DNA from: Flagellimonas eckloniae
GTDB taxonomy: Bacteria; Bacteroidota; Bacteroidia; Flavobacteriales; Flavobacteriaceae
Direction: 5' to 3'
Assembly: GCF_001413955.1 (NCBI RefSeq)
Contig: NZ_LCTZ01000002.1
Location: forward strand, 2,900,501-2,964,500
DNA length: 64,000 nt
Both the position numbers and the translations under genes were made by a program. This document shows, in pieces, positions 16,453-24,779 of the stretch; the stretch's first letter is position 1, and each line of letters opens with the position of its first letter. Under the pieces are notes generated by a model. The model did not search any database and was not told where the DNA came from. It saw only the letters and a program-made list of their open reading frames with translations.

Positions 16453-17442
16453 TTAAGAGCCTTTGTTAAACTCAACGGTTCTTAGGATAGCATCCAATTC
16501 GAACATATAGTCCCTTTTCTCTGCAGACGGGGCAAAAGTAAACCCTTCCAATACCAGTTTCCTGTTATTCTCTTTATCGTTGATAATATAGGTTAAAAAA
16601 GGACCCGCCATTGGGTATCCGTTTATTTCCCATATACCTCTAACTTTAGCTGCTTTTTTTCCACTGATTTCAGCAGAGAACACATATGGTGAAAAAGCCT
16701 TTTCGGTCATCATAAATGTATCTTCATAAGGGCCCGGCACATATCTCTTACCTATGGAATCCCTCATTTTTACAATATCACCCACAAAGGTCGAATCATT
16801 TGTAAAGCTATTCAATGGCATTTGATAGGCAATAATGTTCATTGTCCCTTTTGGAATCTGTATATCCATCCAAACAAAGTTTTTTTCGTGCTTTCCTACC
16901 TTGTAAAGTGATGGTACCTTTAAACTAATTCCGAACTCTTCTTCAAATACTTTTTCTTTTGAAAGCGAACGTGTAAATCGCACTTGGGCCTCGGCAATTT
17001 CTACCTCTTTGAATGATTCAATGGCCTTATCTGCGATTGCATCAATGTTTCCAACCAAATCGTTATACGTTTCACCCTTTACAACAGCCACTTTTTGCGG
17101 TTGTGCATAAACATCGGTCTTTATATGGGCAAGTGATAATGAGTCTTGTTCTACGAAGAGCACAGATCTGGAATAAGCCGTGGCTCCTTTGAATACCTGT
17201 GGGGGGATTTGGGTTATGGTAAACTGGGGTTCAGCCTGAGGCAATCCTAAAACTGGTGCCGCAAAATGTTCCCTTATTTTGTCGCCAACCCCACCTTTCC
17301 AAAGCTCTGTGTCCATGACCACCATTAGCGAATTAATTCCTCCTGTGGATGGTGGAAGAAATCGCTGTTTTGGTCCCGAATCTTTACATGATAGCATCAC
17401 CAATGTGAAAATGGTGATGTAAAGTGTTCCTAATTTTTTCAT
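16453..17442 (-). CDS. DUF4837 family lipoprotein
   Basis: The 329-residue protein begins with a lipoprotein signal (MKKLGTLYITIFTLVMLSC, lipid-attachment Cys19). The body has the SLMVVMDTELWKG start and the long alpha/beta region typical of the Bacteroidota DUF4837 family, whose function is not known. It lies 12 nt downstream of the lytic transglycosylase on the same strand and ends at a strong terminator, so the two form an operon and probably share an envelope role. The family name is from memory; the lipoprotein nature is visible in the sequence. Confidence 0.82.
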   Translation of the reverse strand: MKKLGTLYITIFTLVMLSCKDSGPKQRFLPPSTGGINSLMVVMDTELWKGGVGDKIREHFAAPVLGLPQAEPQFTITQIPPQVFKGATAYSRSVLFVEQDSLSLAHIKTDVYAQPQKVAVVKGETYNDLVGNIDAIADKAIESFKEVEIAEAQVRFTRSLSKEKVFEEEFGISLKVPSLYKVGKHEKNFVWMDIQIPKGTMNIIAYQMPLNSFTNDSTFVGDIVKMRDSIGKRYVPGPYEDTFMMTEKAFSPYVFSAEISGKKAAKVRGIWEINGYPMAGPFLTYIINDKENNRKLVLEGFTFAPSAEKRDYMFELDAILRTVEFNKGS

Positions 17443-17454
17443 CTTGATCTAAAT

Positions 17455-19062
17455 TTACGAAGAACAATCGCACAATTTAAGTTTTGTGCCCGGTTTTAGG
17501 TTATTACCACTAAGACCGTTCCATTCTCGTAAATTTTCTATAGAAACTCCTGGATATTTTCTTGATATGGTCCAGAGGGAATCCCCTTCCTGCACCGTAT
17601 GCACTTTTGAGCCATTAGCCAACGTTACCGTAGCAGAGGGTTTCGAAGTGTTCGTTTTGGCCACTGTTTGATTTGGAGTATATGGTTTTCTAGGGAAAAT
17701 AGTAAGTCGTTGTCCTACTCTAAGGTTGTTGCTCCTAAGTCCATTCCATCTTTTTATTTGACTGACGCCTACACCATATCGTTCTGCAATTTTTCCCAAA
17801 TAATCGCCGCTCCTAACCTTATACCTAACTTGATTTTTTGCTTCTGTTAATTGTGGTAAAGGCTTCTCAAGCGAATCCAATTCTTTTTTCGCATAGGCAT
17901 AAATGGCTTCTTCGTTGGTAACAAACTTGCCAATTTTGGTTACCGGAAGTCTAAGTGCATATGTTTTTCCTTTTACTTTGGGTATAATGTTCAACTTATA
18001 GGCGGGGTTCAACATTTCCAACTCCTCTTTGCTTATATCCACAAGTTTGGATATCTGGTCAAACGTAATCATGTTTTTTACATGTACCGTATCCGTTTCA
18101 AAATAAGGCCGCTCTGCTTTTTTATATTGAAGCCCATGTTCTTCAGCATATTCAAAAATATACATGGTTGCCAAAAATGCCGGTAAATATCCAGCAGTTT
18201 CACGTGGAAGGTTTCTTCGAATATTCCAATAATTTTTATATCCGCCAGATCTCCTTATTGCCTTATTTACATTTCCAGGGCCAGAGTTGTAGGCGGCAAG
18301 CGCCAAATCCCAATCATTAAAAACACCATATAAACTAGCTAAGTATTTACAAGCTGCTTTAGTTGCAAAAATCGGGTCGTTTCTTTCATCAACATAACTG
18401 CTAACATCCAAATCGTACATTTTTCCAGTGGGGTACATAAACTGCCATAAGCCTTTGGCGCCAACTCTTGATCGTGCGCGTGGGTTTAATGCTGATTCTA
18501 CAATGGCCAAATATTTTATTTCAAGCGGAATATCGTGGTTGTCCAATTCCTGTTCAAAAAGCGGAAAATAAAACTGACTCGCAGTCAACATTCGTTGCAT
18601 CAATCCCTTTTTTCGAACTAAGTACGATTTAATCACCGATTCTAAAGACGGGTTATATGAAATATTGAATGGTGTTTTTTCATCCAATCTGGCCAATCTT
18701 GCTTTAAGGGTGTCCGTTGGTAAATCAACCATTGTTATTTCCTCTTGGGATGGATTCTGAACTTCCAAAAGCATTTCGCTAAACAATTGTGCGCTATTGT
18801 GCAATTCCTTGAGCCAAAGGCTGTCATATCTTCTAGCTTCTTCCAAATCCTTCAGTTGGTTCTCGCCTTCACTGCTAACAACTTGGAGTACCTGTTTCCC
18901 GTCTATCTGATTTTCGGTAGCCTTAAGATCTAATGTTTGAATTGGTTGTTTTGAAAGGGAATCTGTTTGTTCAACGCCAATTGTTTCCACTTCTTGAGAA
19001 AGGAGAAGGGATGTTGAAAAGGAAAGTACCGCCCACGCGACAATATTTAATTTTTGGTTCAT
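17455..19062 (-). CDS. LysM-containing lytic murein transglycosylase (MltD-like)
   Basis: A 535-residue exported enzyme that cleaves the glycan strands of peptidoglycan. The signal peptide begins MNQKLNIVAWAVLSFS; an in-frame extension to 19089 lacks signal character. The SLT domain (about 165-310) has the catalytic Glu in AIVESALNP, then GAKGLWQFM and ALAAYNSGPGNV. A degenerate LysM-like segment near 340-385 is followed by two clear LysM domains, VRSGDYLGKIAERYGV and VQEGDSLWTISRKYPGV. The architecture matches MltD, with domain number and length in the usual range. It is cotranscribed with the DUF4837 lipoprotein. Confidence 0.92.
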   Translation of the reverse strand: MNQKLNIVAWAVLSFSTSLLLSQEVETIGVEQTDSLSKQPIQTLDLKATENQIDGKQVLQVVSSEGENQLKDLEEARRYDSLWLKELHNSAQLFSEMLLEVQNPSQEEITMVDLPTDTLKARLARLDEKTPFNISYNPSLESVIKSYLVRKKGLMQRMLTASQFYFPLFEQELDNHDIPLEIKYLAIVESALNPRARSRVGAKGLWQFMYPTGKMYDLDVSSYVDERNDPIFATKAACKYLASLYGVFNDWDLALAAYNSGPGNVNKAIRRSGGYKNYWNIRRNLPRETAGYLPAFLATMYIFEYAEEHGLQYKKAERPYFETDTVHVKNMITFDQISKLVDISKEELEMLNPAYKLNIIPKVKGKTYALRLPVTKIGKFVTNEEAIYAYAKKELDSLEKPLPQLTEAKNQVRYKVRSGDYLGKIAERYGVGVSQIKRWNGLRSNNLRVGQRLTIFPRKPYTPNQTVAKTNTSKPSATVTLANGSKVHTVQEGDSLWTISRKYPGVSIENLREWNGLSGNNLKPGTKLKLCDCSS

Positions 19063-19181
19063 TTTGGATTGGGTTTGATTTTGGGGCAAACTAAAATGGC
19101 GTTTTTTTCTGAAATATTAAAGCTTTCAGCCCAAAACATGCCTTTGCTTAGGATTTCTCCCATTAATTTATAACGTGCTTG

Positions 19182-20372
19182 TTAACTCAATATTGCAGCT
19201 ATTCCAGGCAGTGTTCTGCCTTCCAAACTCTCCAACATGGCACCTCCTCCGGTAGAAACATAACTCACTTTATCTTCAAAGCCAAATTGTTTTACCGCGG
19301 CCACTGAATCTCCTCCTCCAACAAGGGAAAATGCCCCGTTTTGAGTTGCTTCATCAATGGCATCACCCACTGCAATAGTTCCCTTTGCAAAATTTTCCAT
19401 TTCGAAAACACCAACTGGACCGTTCCAAAGTATGGTCTTGGATTCCAAAATTACTTTCTTGAAGATTTCCAAGGTTTGTGGCCCTGCATCCAGTCCTTGC
19501 CACCCATCAGGAATTTCGGTAACATCCATAAACTGGGTGTTGGCATTATTATCAAAAGCATCTGCAGCTAAAACATCCACCGGTAAATGAATTTTTACCC
19601 CTTTCTCTTCTGCTTGCTTTAGAATGTTCAATGCCAAATCCATTTTATCATCCTCGCAAATAGAATCTCCAACTTTTCCACCTTGTGCCTTCACAAAGGT
19701 GTAGGTCATTCCCCCGCCAATGATAAGATTGTCCACTTTGTCCAAAATGTTTTCAATAATGGTGATTTTGGAAGAAACCTTGGCTCCGCCCAAAATGGCG
19801 GTCACTGGTTTTTCCCCGGTTTGCATTACTTTTTCTATCGCTTTGATTTCCTTGGCCAAAAGGTATCCAAAGCATTTGCTTTCGGGAAAATAATTAGCAA
19901 CAATGGTTGTAGAGGCATGTGCCCTATGTGCTGTTCCAAAGGCGTCGTTTATATAAATGTCCCCGTTTTTGGAAAGTTCTTCAGCAAAAGCTGCATCTCC
20001 CTTTTCTTCTTCGGCATGAAACCTTAGGTTTTCCAACAACAATACTTCCCCAACTTGAAGGGTTTCAACAGCAGTTTTTGCCTCATCTCCAACACAATTG
20101 TCCACAAACTTTACCTCAACACCTATAATTTCCGATACCTTTTCACAAATATGGGACAAGGACATATCAGCATTTACCTGTCCTTTTGGTCTTCCCAAAT
20201 GGCTCATTAAAATAGCACTTCCTCCATCTTCCAAAACTTTAAGGATGCTAGGTTTTGCAGCTTCAATTCTACTCGTATCGGTAACATTGAATTCGGCATC
20301 CAGAGGAACATTAAAATCAACTCTGATCAATGCTTTTTTATTTTCAAAATTGTAATCGTCAATCGTCTTCAT
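19182..20372 (-). CDS. pgk: Phosphoglycerate kinase
   Basis: Glycolytic enzyme moving phosphate from 1,3-bisphosphoglycerate to ADP. The 396 residues include the N-terminal substrate motif [38 protein letters not shown], the hinge/nucleotide region [11 protein letters not shown] and the C-terminal [14 protein letters not shown] and STGGGAMLE. Length and motifs are standard. It is a single-gene unit divergent from holB, with a TACATTTG element 22 nt upstream of the start. Confidence 0.97.
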   Translation of the reverse strand: MKTIDDYNFENKKALIRVDFNVPLDAEFNVTDTSRIEAAKPSILKVLEDGGSAILMSHLGRPKGQVNADMSLSHICEKVSEIIGVEVKFVDNCVGDEAKTAVETLQVGEVLLLENLRFHAEEEKGDAAFAEELSKNGDIYINDAFGTAHRAHASTTIVANYFPESKCFGYLLAKEIKAIEKVMQTGEKPVTAILGGAKVSSKITIIENILDKVDNLIIGGGMTYTFVKAQGGKVGDSICEDDKMDLALNILKQAEEKGVKIHLPVDVLAADAFDNNANTQFMDVTEIPDGWQGLDAGPQTLEIFKKVILESKTILWNGPVGVFEMENFAKGTIAVGDAIDEATQNGAFSLVGGGDSVAAVKQFGFEDKVSYVSTGGGAMLESLEGRTLPGIAAILS

Positions 20373-20394
20373 CGGTATATTATTTTGGCAAGAT

Positions 20395-20402
20395 CAAATG
20401 TA
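20395..20402 (-). promoter_or_regulatory. Candidate -7 promoter element of pgk
   Basis: TACATTTG on the minus strand fits TAnnTTTG and lies 22 nt upstream of the pgk ATG. No exact -33 is seen. Confidence 0.42.
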
Positions 20403-20491
20403 AAGATTTCCTGCTTTCCAGATTGATAAGGATTATCATATTTTTATACATTCAACAAAAAGAGGTTACATCTTTCAGAATCCAAAAAATG

Positions 20492-20499
20492 TATCTTTG
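20492..20499 (+). promoter_or_regulatory. Candidate -7 promoter element of holB
   Basis: TATCTTTG ends 5 nt before the ATG at 20505, so transcription should begin at or next to the start codon. This suggests a leaderless message. Confidence 0.42.
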
Positions 20500-20504
20500 A
20501 TCTT

Positions 20505-21656
20505 ATGCTGTTTAAAGATGTTTTAGGCCTTGGCCACATTAAAAACCATTTAACCACTACTGCCAATTTGGCAAGAGTGGCCCATGCACAATTGTTTGTT
20601 GGCCCCGAAGGTTGTGGCACTTTGCCCATGGCCATTGCTTATGCGCAATATCTGCTTTGCAGTAATTCGGAAGGAGAAAATGAGGGGGGAAACGTTGCCT
20701 GCAATACAAAATGCAATTCGCTTACCCATCCTGATCTACATTTTGTTTTTCCTGTTTCCAATTCTGATAAGGTAAAATCCCATGCAGTAAGCGACCATTA
20801 TATAGAAGATTGGCGCCAATTTGTAAAGGAACAGCCTTATGGGAATCTTTTTGATTGGTACCGACTTATTGGCATAGAAAAAAAACAGGGGCAGATTGGT
20901 GTTGATGAAGCCCAAGATGTGGTTAAGAAACTATCCCTAAAATCATATGAGGGGGGATATAAGGTTTTAATCATTTGGATGGCGGAAAAAATGAACATCG
21001 CATCTTCCAATAAACTGTTGAAATTGATTGAGGAGCCTCCGAACAAAACTGTGCTGCTTTTAATCGCTGAGGATGAAGAGCAAATAATCAACACCATACG
21101 ATCCCGCTGCCAGATTCTCCATTTTCCGCAACTCTCAGAAAGTGATATTTCCGAAGAATTGGTTAAAAGGGGCTCTACAGAACCCGAAGCCCATTCCATT
21201 GCGCAAGAAGCCAATGGGAATTTTAACAAAGCCTTGGACTTGGTCAACAAAGACTCCGAAGATTTGGTGTTTGAACGTTGGTTTGTGCAATGGGTACGAA
21301 GCGCGTTCAAGGCAAAAGGAAACAAAGGGGCAATCCAAGAATTGATTCTTTGGAGTGATGAAGTTGCAAAGACCGGAAGAGAGGTGCAAAAGCAGTTTTT
21401 ACAGTATTGTATTACCATTATGCGCCAAGCACTTCTATTAAACTACAAGGCGGATAAATTGGTTTATCTAAAAATGCATTTGGAAGGATTTGACCTGAAA
21501 AAGTTTGCTCCTTTTGTACATGAAAACAATATTTTGGAAATTGTTGAGGAAATTGAAAAAGCAATTTTTCACGTGGAACGTAACGGAAATTCCAAAATTA
21601 TTTTTACGGACCTTTCCATTAAACTAACGCGGCTTCTCCATACCAAGGCTGCATAA
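20505..21656 (+). CDS. holB: DNA polymerase III subunit delta' (clamp loader)
   Basis: The 383-residue AAA+ clamp-loader protein has LGHIKNHL near the N-terminus, a degenerate P-loop region (VGPEGCGTLPMA, without the GKT), a cysteine-containing segment (ACNTKCNS), IIWMAEKMNIASSNKLLK(L)IEEPP and the SRC motif in TIRSRCQILHFP. Loss of the Walker A lysine is expected in delta', which does not hydrolyse ATP. The protein helps load the sliding clamp onto DNA. The DoxX-like gene starts 13 nt later. A weak ParB-site look-alike lies within it at 21565-21580. Confidence 0.85.
   Translation: MLFKDVLGLGHIKNHLTTTANLARVAHAQLFVGPEGCGTLPMAIAYAQYLLCSNSEGENEGGNVACNTKCNSLTHPDLHFVFPVSNSDKVKSHAVSDHYIEDWRQFVKEQPYGNLFDWYRLIGIEKKQGQIGVDEAQDVVKKLSLKSYEGGYKVLIIWMAEKMNIASSNKLLKLIEEPPNKTVLLLIAEDEEQIINTIRSRCQILHFPQLSESDISEELVKRGSTEPEAHSIAQEANGNFNKALDLVNKDSEDLVFERWFVQWVRSAFKAKGNKGAIQELILWSDEVAKTGREVQKQFLQYCITIMRQALLLNYKADKLVYLKMHLEGFDLKKFAPFVHENNILEIVEEIEKAIFHVERNGNSKIIFTDLSIKLTRLLHTKAA
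21565..21580. other. Degenerate parS-like site inside holB
   Basis: The 16-mer TTTTTCACGTGGAACG differs from TGTTYCACGTGRAACA at positions 2 and 16 only. It is in coding sequence and not perfectly palindromic, so it may be chance. Confidence 0.25.
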
Positions 21657-21669
21657 AACACATTAAACT

Positions 21670-22065
21670 ATGGAACATTTTACCACATCACCTACAGAAA
21701 TTCTTTTGTTGATTTTTTTGGCTATTGTTTTCTTACAAAGCGGGATAGATAAAATTGTGGATTGGAAGGGAAATCTGAGTTGGCTTACTGGGCATTTTTC
21801 CAAAACATTTTTAAAAGGAATGGTCCCTATATTATTGGGAACGGTTTTGGTTGCCGAAATGGCCTCAGGGATTTTAAGTGTCCTAGGAATCCACGAGTTC
21901 TTGTGCTTGGGGGAAAGTCCATTTGCGTTCTATGGAGCTATGTTATCTGCCATTACCTTATTACTATTACTTTTTGGACAACGCGTAGCGAAAGATTATG
22001 AAGGTGCGAAAACCATAGTTATTTACTTGGTTCCAACTTTGTTTTTGGTGTTTTTACTGCAATAA
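21670..22065 (+). CDS. DoxX-like small integral membrane protein
   Basis: The 131-residue protein has four hydrophobic helices, first ILLLIFLAIVFLQSGIDKI, then a polar hairpin with WLTGHFSKTF, and helices ending in VIYLVPTLFLVFLLQ. The SGxxKIxDW motif after helix 1 and the four-helix length resemble the DoxX/DoxD group of membrane proteins. The physiological role of this subgroup is unclear. It follows holB at 13 nt and ends before a terminator shared with the convergent OmpH-like gene. Confidence 0.7.
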   Translation: MEHFTTSPTEILLLIFLAIVFLQSGIDKIVDWKGNLSWLTGHFSKTFLKGMVPILLGTVLVAEMASGILSVLGIHEFLCLGESPFAFYGAMLSAITLLLLLFGQRVAKDYEGAKTIVIYLVPTLFLVFLLQ

Positions 22066-22066
22066 A

Positions 22067-22095
22067 AAGCCCATTCAAAACGAACGGGCTCTTAG
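22067..22095 (-). terminator. Terminator of the OmpH-like gene (possibly bidirectional)
   Basis: Read on the minus strand, AGCCCGTTC and GAATGGGCT form a 9-bp stem with one G-U pair and a 5-nt loop, followed by TTTTTATT. The plus-strand side has only a weak T-run. Confidence 0.75.
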
Positions 22096-22120
22096 TATTA
22101 TGTTCAATATTTTTAGAAGA

Positions 22121-22627
22121 CTAGTTGGTGTACTTATCATTTAAGATTTTAAGCATCGCCTCTGTCAAGTTCTGTGTTTCCTCCCCGTACAAAACTGCTC
22201 CTCCTGCACCGCCGCCTAATATATAGGTAAAACCATTTGCTTTCCCATATGCGCTAATCTCCTTTTTCACTTTACTCACCAAAGAATCCATTTCAGTTTG
22301 GCTGTTCAGCTGAAGTTGTTGCTCTTCCTGCTGTAATTGTTGCCCCACAAACTGTCCGCGTTGTTGTAACAAACCATACTCTTCTTGAGCCTTTTTCTGA
22401 GACATGCTTTGGGCTTTTGTCTGAAAAGCTTGAAGCTCTATCTGGAATGCCTGAGAAATACTATCTCTTTTCTTGGTCAACGCATCAACCTTGGTTTGGA
22501 ATTTAGCCTCAATGTCAGCTTTCTCCTGATAGTCTTCCATCAACTTTACATTGTCTACATATCCAATCTTGTTTTGTTGACATGCTATGGCGGTCAAGGC
22601 GATTGCAAATACTATAAGTTTTTTCAT
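22121..22627 (-). CDS. OmpH/Skp family periplasmic chaperone-like lipoprotein
   Basis: The 168-residue protein starts MKKLIVFAIALTAIAC, a lipoprotein-type signal with the Cys at 16. IGYVDNVKLMEDYQEK is the Skp/OmpH N-terminal strand, and a long Gln/Lys-rich coiled coil (about 40-130) precedes a C-terminal segment with NGFTYILGGGAGGAVLYG. Skp-like trimers hold outer-membrane proteins in the periplasm. A lipidated form would be membrane-bound, which is unusual for Skp but frequent in this phylum (recollection). The open frame extends eight codons to 22651, before a TATTTTTG element. Confidence 0.82.
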   Translation of the reverse strand: MKKLIVFAIALTAIACQQNKIGYVDNVKLMEDYQEKADIEAKFQTKVDALTKKRDSISQAFQIELQAFQTKAQSMSQKKAQEEYGLLQQRGQFVGQQLQQEEQQLQLNSQTEMDSLVSKVKKEISAYGKANGFTYILGGGAGGAVLYGEETQNLTEAMLKILNDKYTN

Positions 22628-22648
22628 CTTTCTCTTTTTAAGGATGCG

Positions 22649-22656
22649 CAAAAATA
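22649..22656 (-). promoter_or_regulatory. Candidate -7 promoter element of the OmpH-like gene
   Basis: TATTTTTG on the minus strand, 21 nt upstream of the ATG at 22627. A TTG lies about 21 nt further upstream, slightly beyond the usual spacing. Confidence 0.4.
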
Positions 22657-22867
22657 GAAAAGCTTTTTGAATGACTGCAATTATCTTTTCATGAATCCAA
22701 AAAACCTTTCACAAGACATATAAGAAATACTTATTAAGAACTTTAGTTTTAATTGACATCATCTATGAAAAGAGCCTTCAGAAGTAGACGCCAGAGCGCA
22801 TTACTTTTTTTCACAGGGATATTATGAATGGTAACGGAAGAAGTGATCAGAATTTGGCTAAAATGAC

Positions 22868-23698
22868 TTAATTCTTCTTTTTTATCACATAAATCAAGGA
22901 AGAATATTCTTTGGAGAAGTAAGCACTAATATTTGACCATAGGCCAACAAAGAAAGCATTGATCAAATACAATTTGTTCCCCCTATACTTTTCTGACAAT
23001 AGTGAAACATAAAACGAATCAAAAAGCATGGGGCGTATAGAAACTACTTCAAAACCATGCCTATCAAAAAGTCGAATAATAGATGTTTTTGAAAAATGCC
23101 ATAAATGTCTGGGCACATCATAAGCAGCCCAATATTGTTTATAATGTTTGGCATCGTAAGATTTGTAATTCGGAACGGCAACTACAACTGTTCCCTTTTC
23201 TTCTAACAATGCTTCTATGTCCCCTATTCGTTTATTCAAATCTGGTAAATGCTCCAAAACATGCCAAAGTGTAATTACATCATACTTTTTTACTTTAAGT
23301 GATGTGATGTCTTCCTGAAGCTCTATTCCTTTTTCTACCGCCTTTGCTCTCGCTTTACCATTAGGTTCAATTCCCTCACCTTCAAAGCCCAGTGAATTGG
23401 CTTTTGCCAAAAAATCTCCGGTTCCTGCTCCGTAATCAAGCAGTTTTTTTGATTTATCTATTTGATTATCAATAAGTTGAATCTTTTTTTTAAGACTATA
23501 CTGCTTTACTTTTTGATATAATCGGTCAGTAAAGGAAATTTTAGAATCCGTATGGGAGATATACAGCTCACTATCATAATAGGGATTGATATTCTTTGGT
23601 TTTGGATGCGTCACCAACATTTCCAAATCTGAGTCATAAAGTAGCTCAAAGGATTCTTGAGAGACTGAAAAATCTTTAGTTTTTAAATACGACTTCAT
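22868..23698 (-). CDS. Class I SAM-dependent methyltransferase
   Basis: The 276-residue protein has methyltransferase motif I LLDYGAGTGDFLAKA (about 102-116), an acidic end to strand 2 (GIEP) and DVITLWHVLEHLPD (post-I/motif II, about 163). Its C-terminal part is the hydrophobic FVGLWSNISAYFSKEYSSL type. VLEHLPD and YxVPRHLWHFS are typical of methyltransferases that act in sugar or lipid biosynthesis, but the substrate is unknown. The ATG at 23698 lies 23 nt inside the end of the upstream lipoprotein gene, so translation is coupled. An in-frame extension to 23758 overlaps that gene more and is unlikely. Confidence 0.85.
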   Translation of the reverse strand: MKSYLKTKDFSVSQESFELLYDSDLEMLVTHPKPKNINPYYDSELYISHTDSKISFTDRLYQKVKQYSLKKKIQLIDNQIDKSKKLLDYGAGTGDFLAKANSLGFEGEGIEPNGKARAKAVEKGIELQEDITSLKVKKYDVITLWHVLEHLPDLNKRIGDIEALLEEKGTVVVAVPNYKSYDAKHYKQYWAAYDVPRHLWHFSKTSIIRLFDRHGFEVVSIRPMLFDSFYVSLLSEKYRGNKLYLINAFFVGLWSNISAYFSKEYSSLIYVIKKKN

Positions 23699-24221
23699 TA
23701 TAGTTGTGCGTGGAAATGTATTCCTGTTTAAGGTTTCGAAGATACGCCAAAACCACATCCCTTGAAATTGAACCCTCCTTTAAACAATCTTTTTCCGTGT
23801 TACTAAAAACTTCCATTGCTATATACCAATTTCCTATTCTAGAAGAATGCACATCTTCAAGCATTGGATCCATTTCAGTAGTTTGACTTATAATTCCATC
23901 AACAACCAAAGGGATTAAATTAATTGTCTTGGTTGGAATCTCAACCTCATAAAAAGAAAAATAATATCTATCATTCTTAATTGTGAATGGTACTTCTGTG
24001 TCCACGTAATAGTCCTCTAAATGAAATTTTGTGTTTATGTAATTATAAAACTCATCTGCATCTTTTGGGTCTTCAAAAACAAAAACTGTTTTCTTTGGAA
24101 GTCCTCGCTTAAATCTTTTGCCTTTAGTGATTTTGTAGTCTTTAATATTCGGAGCGATTCGTATTGGAATACATGAATAAAAAAAAATCACAAATACGGA
24201 AAGGAGCAAAATTTTCTTCAT
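23676..24221 (-). CDS. Hypothetical lipoprotein
   Basis: The 181-residue protein has a clear lipoprotein signal from the ATG at 24221 (MKKILLLSVFVIFFYSC). Mature segments include KGKRFKRGLPKKTVFVFEDP and NWYIAMEVFSNTEKDC. No domain is recognised. Its 3' end overlaps the methyltransferase start by 23 nt. The open frame extends eleven codons upstream without signal character. About 55 nt upstream lies the 34-bp parS palindrome that separates it from the mnmG cluster. Confidence 0.65.
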   Translation of the reverse strand: MKKILLLSVFVIFFYSCIPIRIAPNIKDYKITKGKRFKRGLPKKTVFVFEDPKDADEFYNYINTKFHLEDYYVDTEVPFTIKNDRYYFSFYEVEIPTKTINLIPLVVDGIISQTTEMDPMLEDVHSSRIGNWYIAMEVFSNTEKDCLKEGSISRDVVLAYLRNLKQEYISTHNYNEVVFKN

Positions 24222-24275
24222 TGGTGGTTTAGTTTGATTCCTATATTGAATCAAATATTAAGCCAAAAAAGAAAC

Positions 24276-24309
24276 TGAATAATTTGTTCCACGTGGAACA
24301 AATTATTCA
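24276..24309. other. parS-like ParB-binding site, core of a 34-bp perfect palindrome
   Basis: The core 24285-24300 reads TGTTCCACGTGGAACA, matching the parS consensus TGTTYCACGTGRAACA. Perfect two-fold symmetry continues for nine more base pairs on each side. It covers the stop codon of the 24303-24779 gene. ParB spreading from such sites organises and segregates origin-proximal DNA. Confidence 0.85.
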
Positions 24310-24779
24310 TTAATCTTCACTTCTACCTTTAACATTGTGCCTAATTTTGTTGCTTTTGTGGTGGCCTTTTCAAGTGAATTTGATCTAAAGACCGTAAAAT
24401 GGTTGTTTTGATTGAACAAGCGAATTACATATTCTTTGTTTATTGAATGCTTTCCAATGGCGGCGACTGGACCCCATTCAGAGCCTTTTTTATAGGAAGC
24501 AGAAAAAACACTGATATAGTTTGGAGAAAAAGACGGTAAATTTTGTTTAAAAAGAGATAATCCAAATAATTTAAAGTGCTTGAAATTATTAAAGTTATTA
24601 CACAACTCAAATGAAATTGAATACCCTAATAATACGACTCCTATAACCAACATGATGATGATTTGATTTGATTTGGCAACACCTTCATATATTAACGCTA
24701 GGGTTAATAGAAGTATAAAACCCCCTAAAATTTTGACAGTGATGGGTTTAGATTGTTTAAAAAAAAGCGATTGCTTCAT
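24303..24779 (-). CDS. Hypothetical two-helix membrane protein
   Basis: The 158-residue protein has two hydrophobic helices near residues 15-30 and 38-55 (VKILGGFILLLTLALIY and IIIMLVIGVVLLGYSI). A soluble C-terminal domain contains WGPVAAIGKHSINKEYVIRLF, reminiscent of small PH-like proteins, though I cannot assign a family. The ATG overlaps the mnmG stop in an ATGA arrangement, so it is translationally coupled to mnmG. The stop codon sits within the 34-bp parS palindrome. Confidence 0.6.
   Translation of the reverse strand: MKQSLFFKQSKPITVKILGGFILLLTLALIYEGVAKSNQIIIMLVIGVVLLGYSISFELCNNFNNFKHFKLFGLSLFKQNLPSFSPNYISVFSASYKKGSEWGPVAAIGKHSINKEYVIRLFNQNNHFTVFRSNSLEKATTKATKLGTMLKVEVKINE

Noticed and set aside
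20837..21418. 193-codon minus-strand frame opposite holB
   Set aside because: Shadow of holB, which has clear clamp-loader motifs; the antisense product has no signal or domain.
22765..22827. 20-codon ORF between the methyltransferase and OmpH-like genes
   Set aside because: Very short, no ribosome-binding or promoter evidence and no recognisable features.
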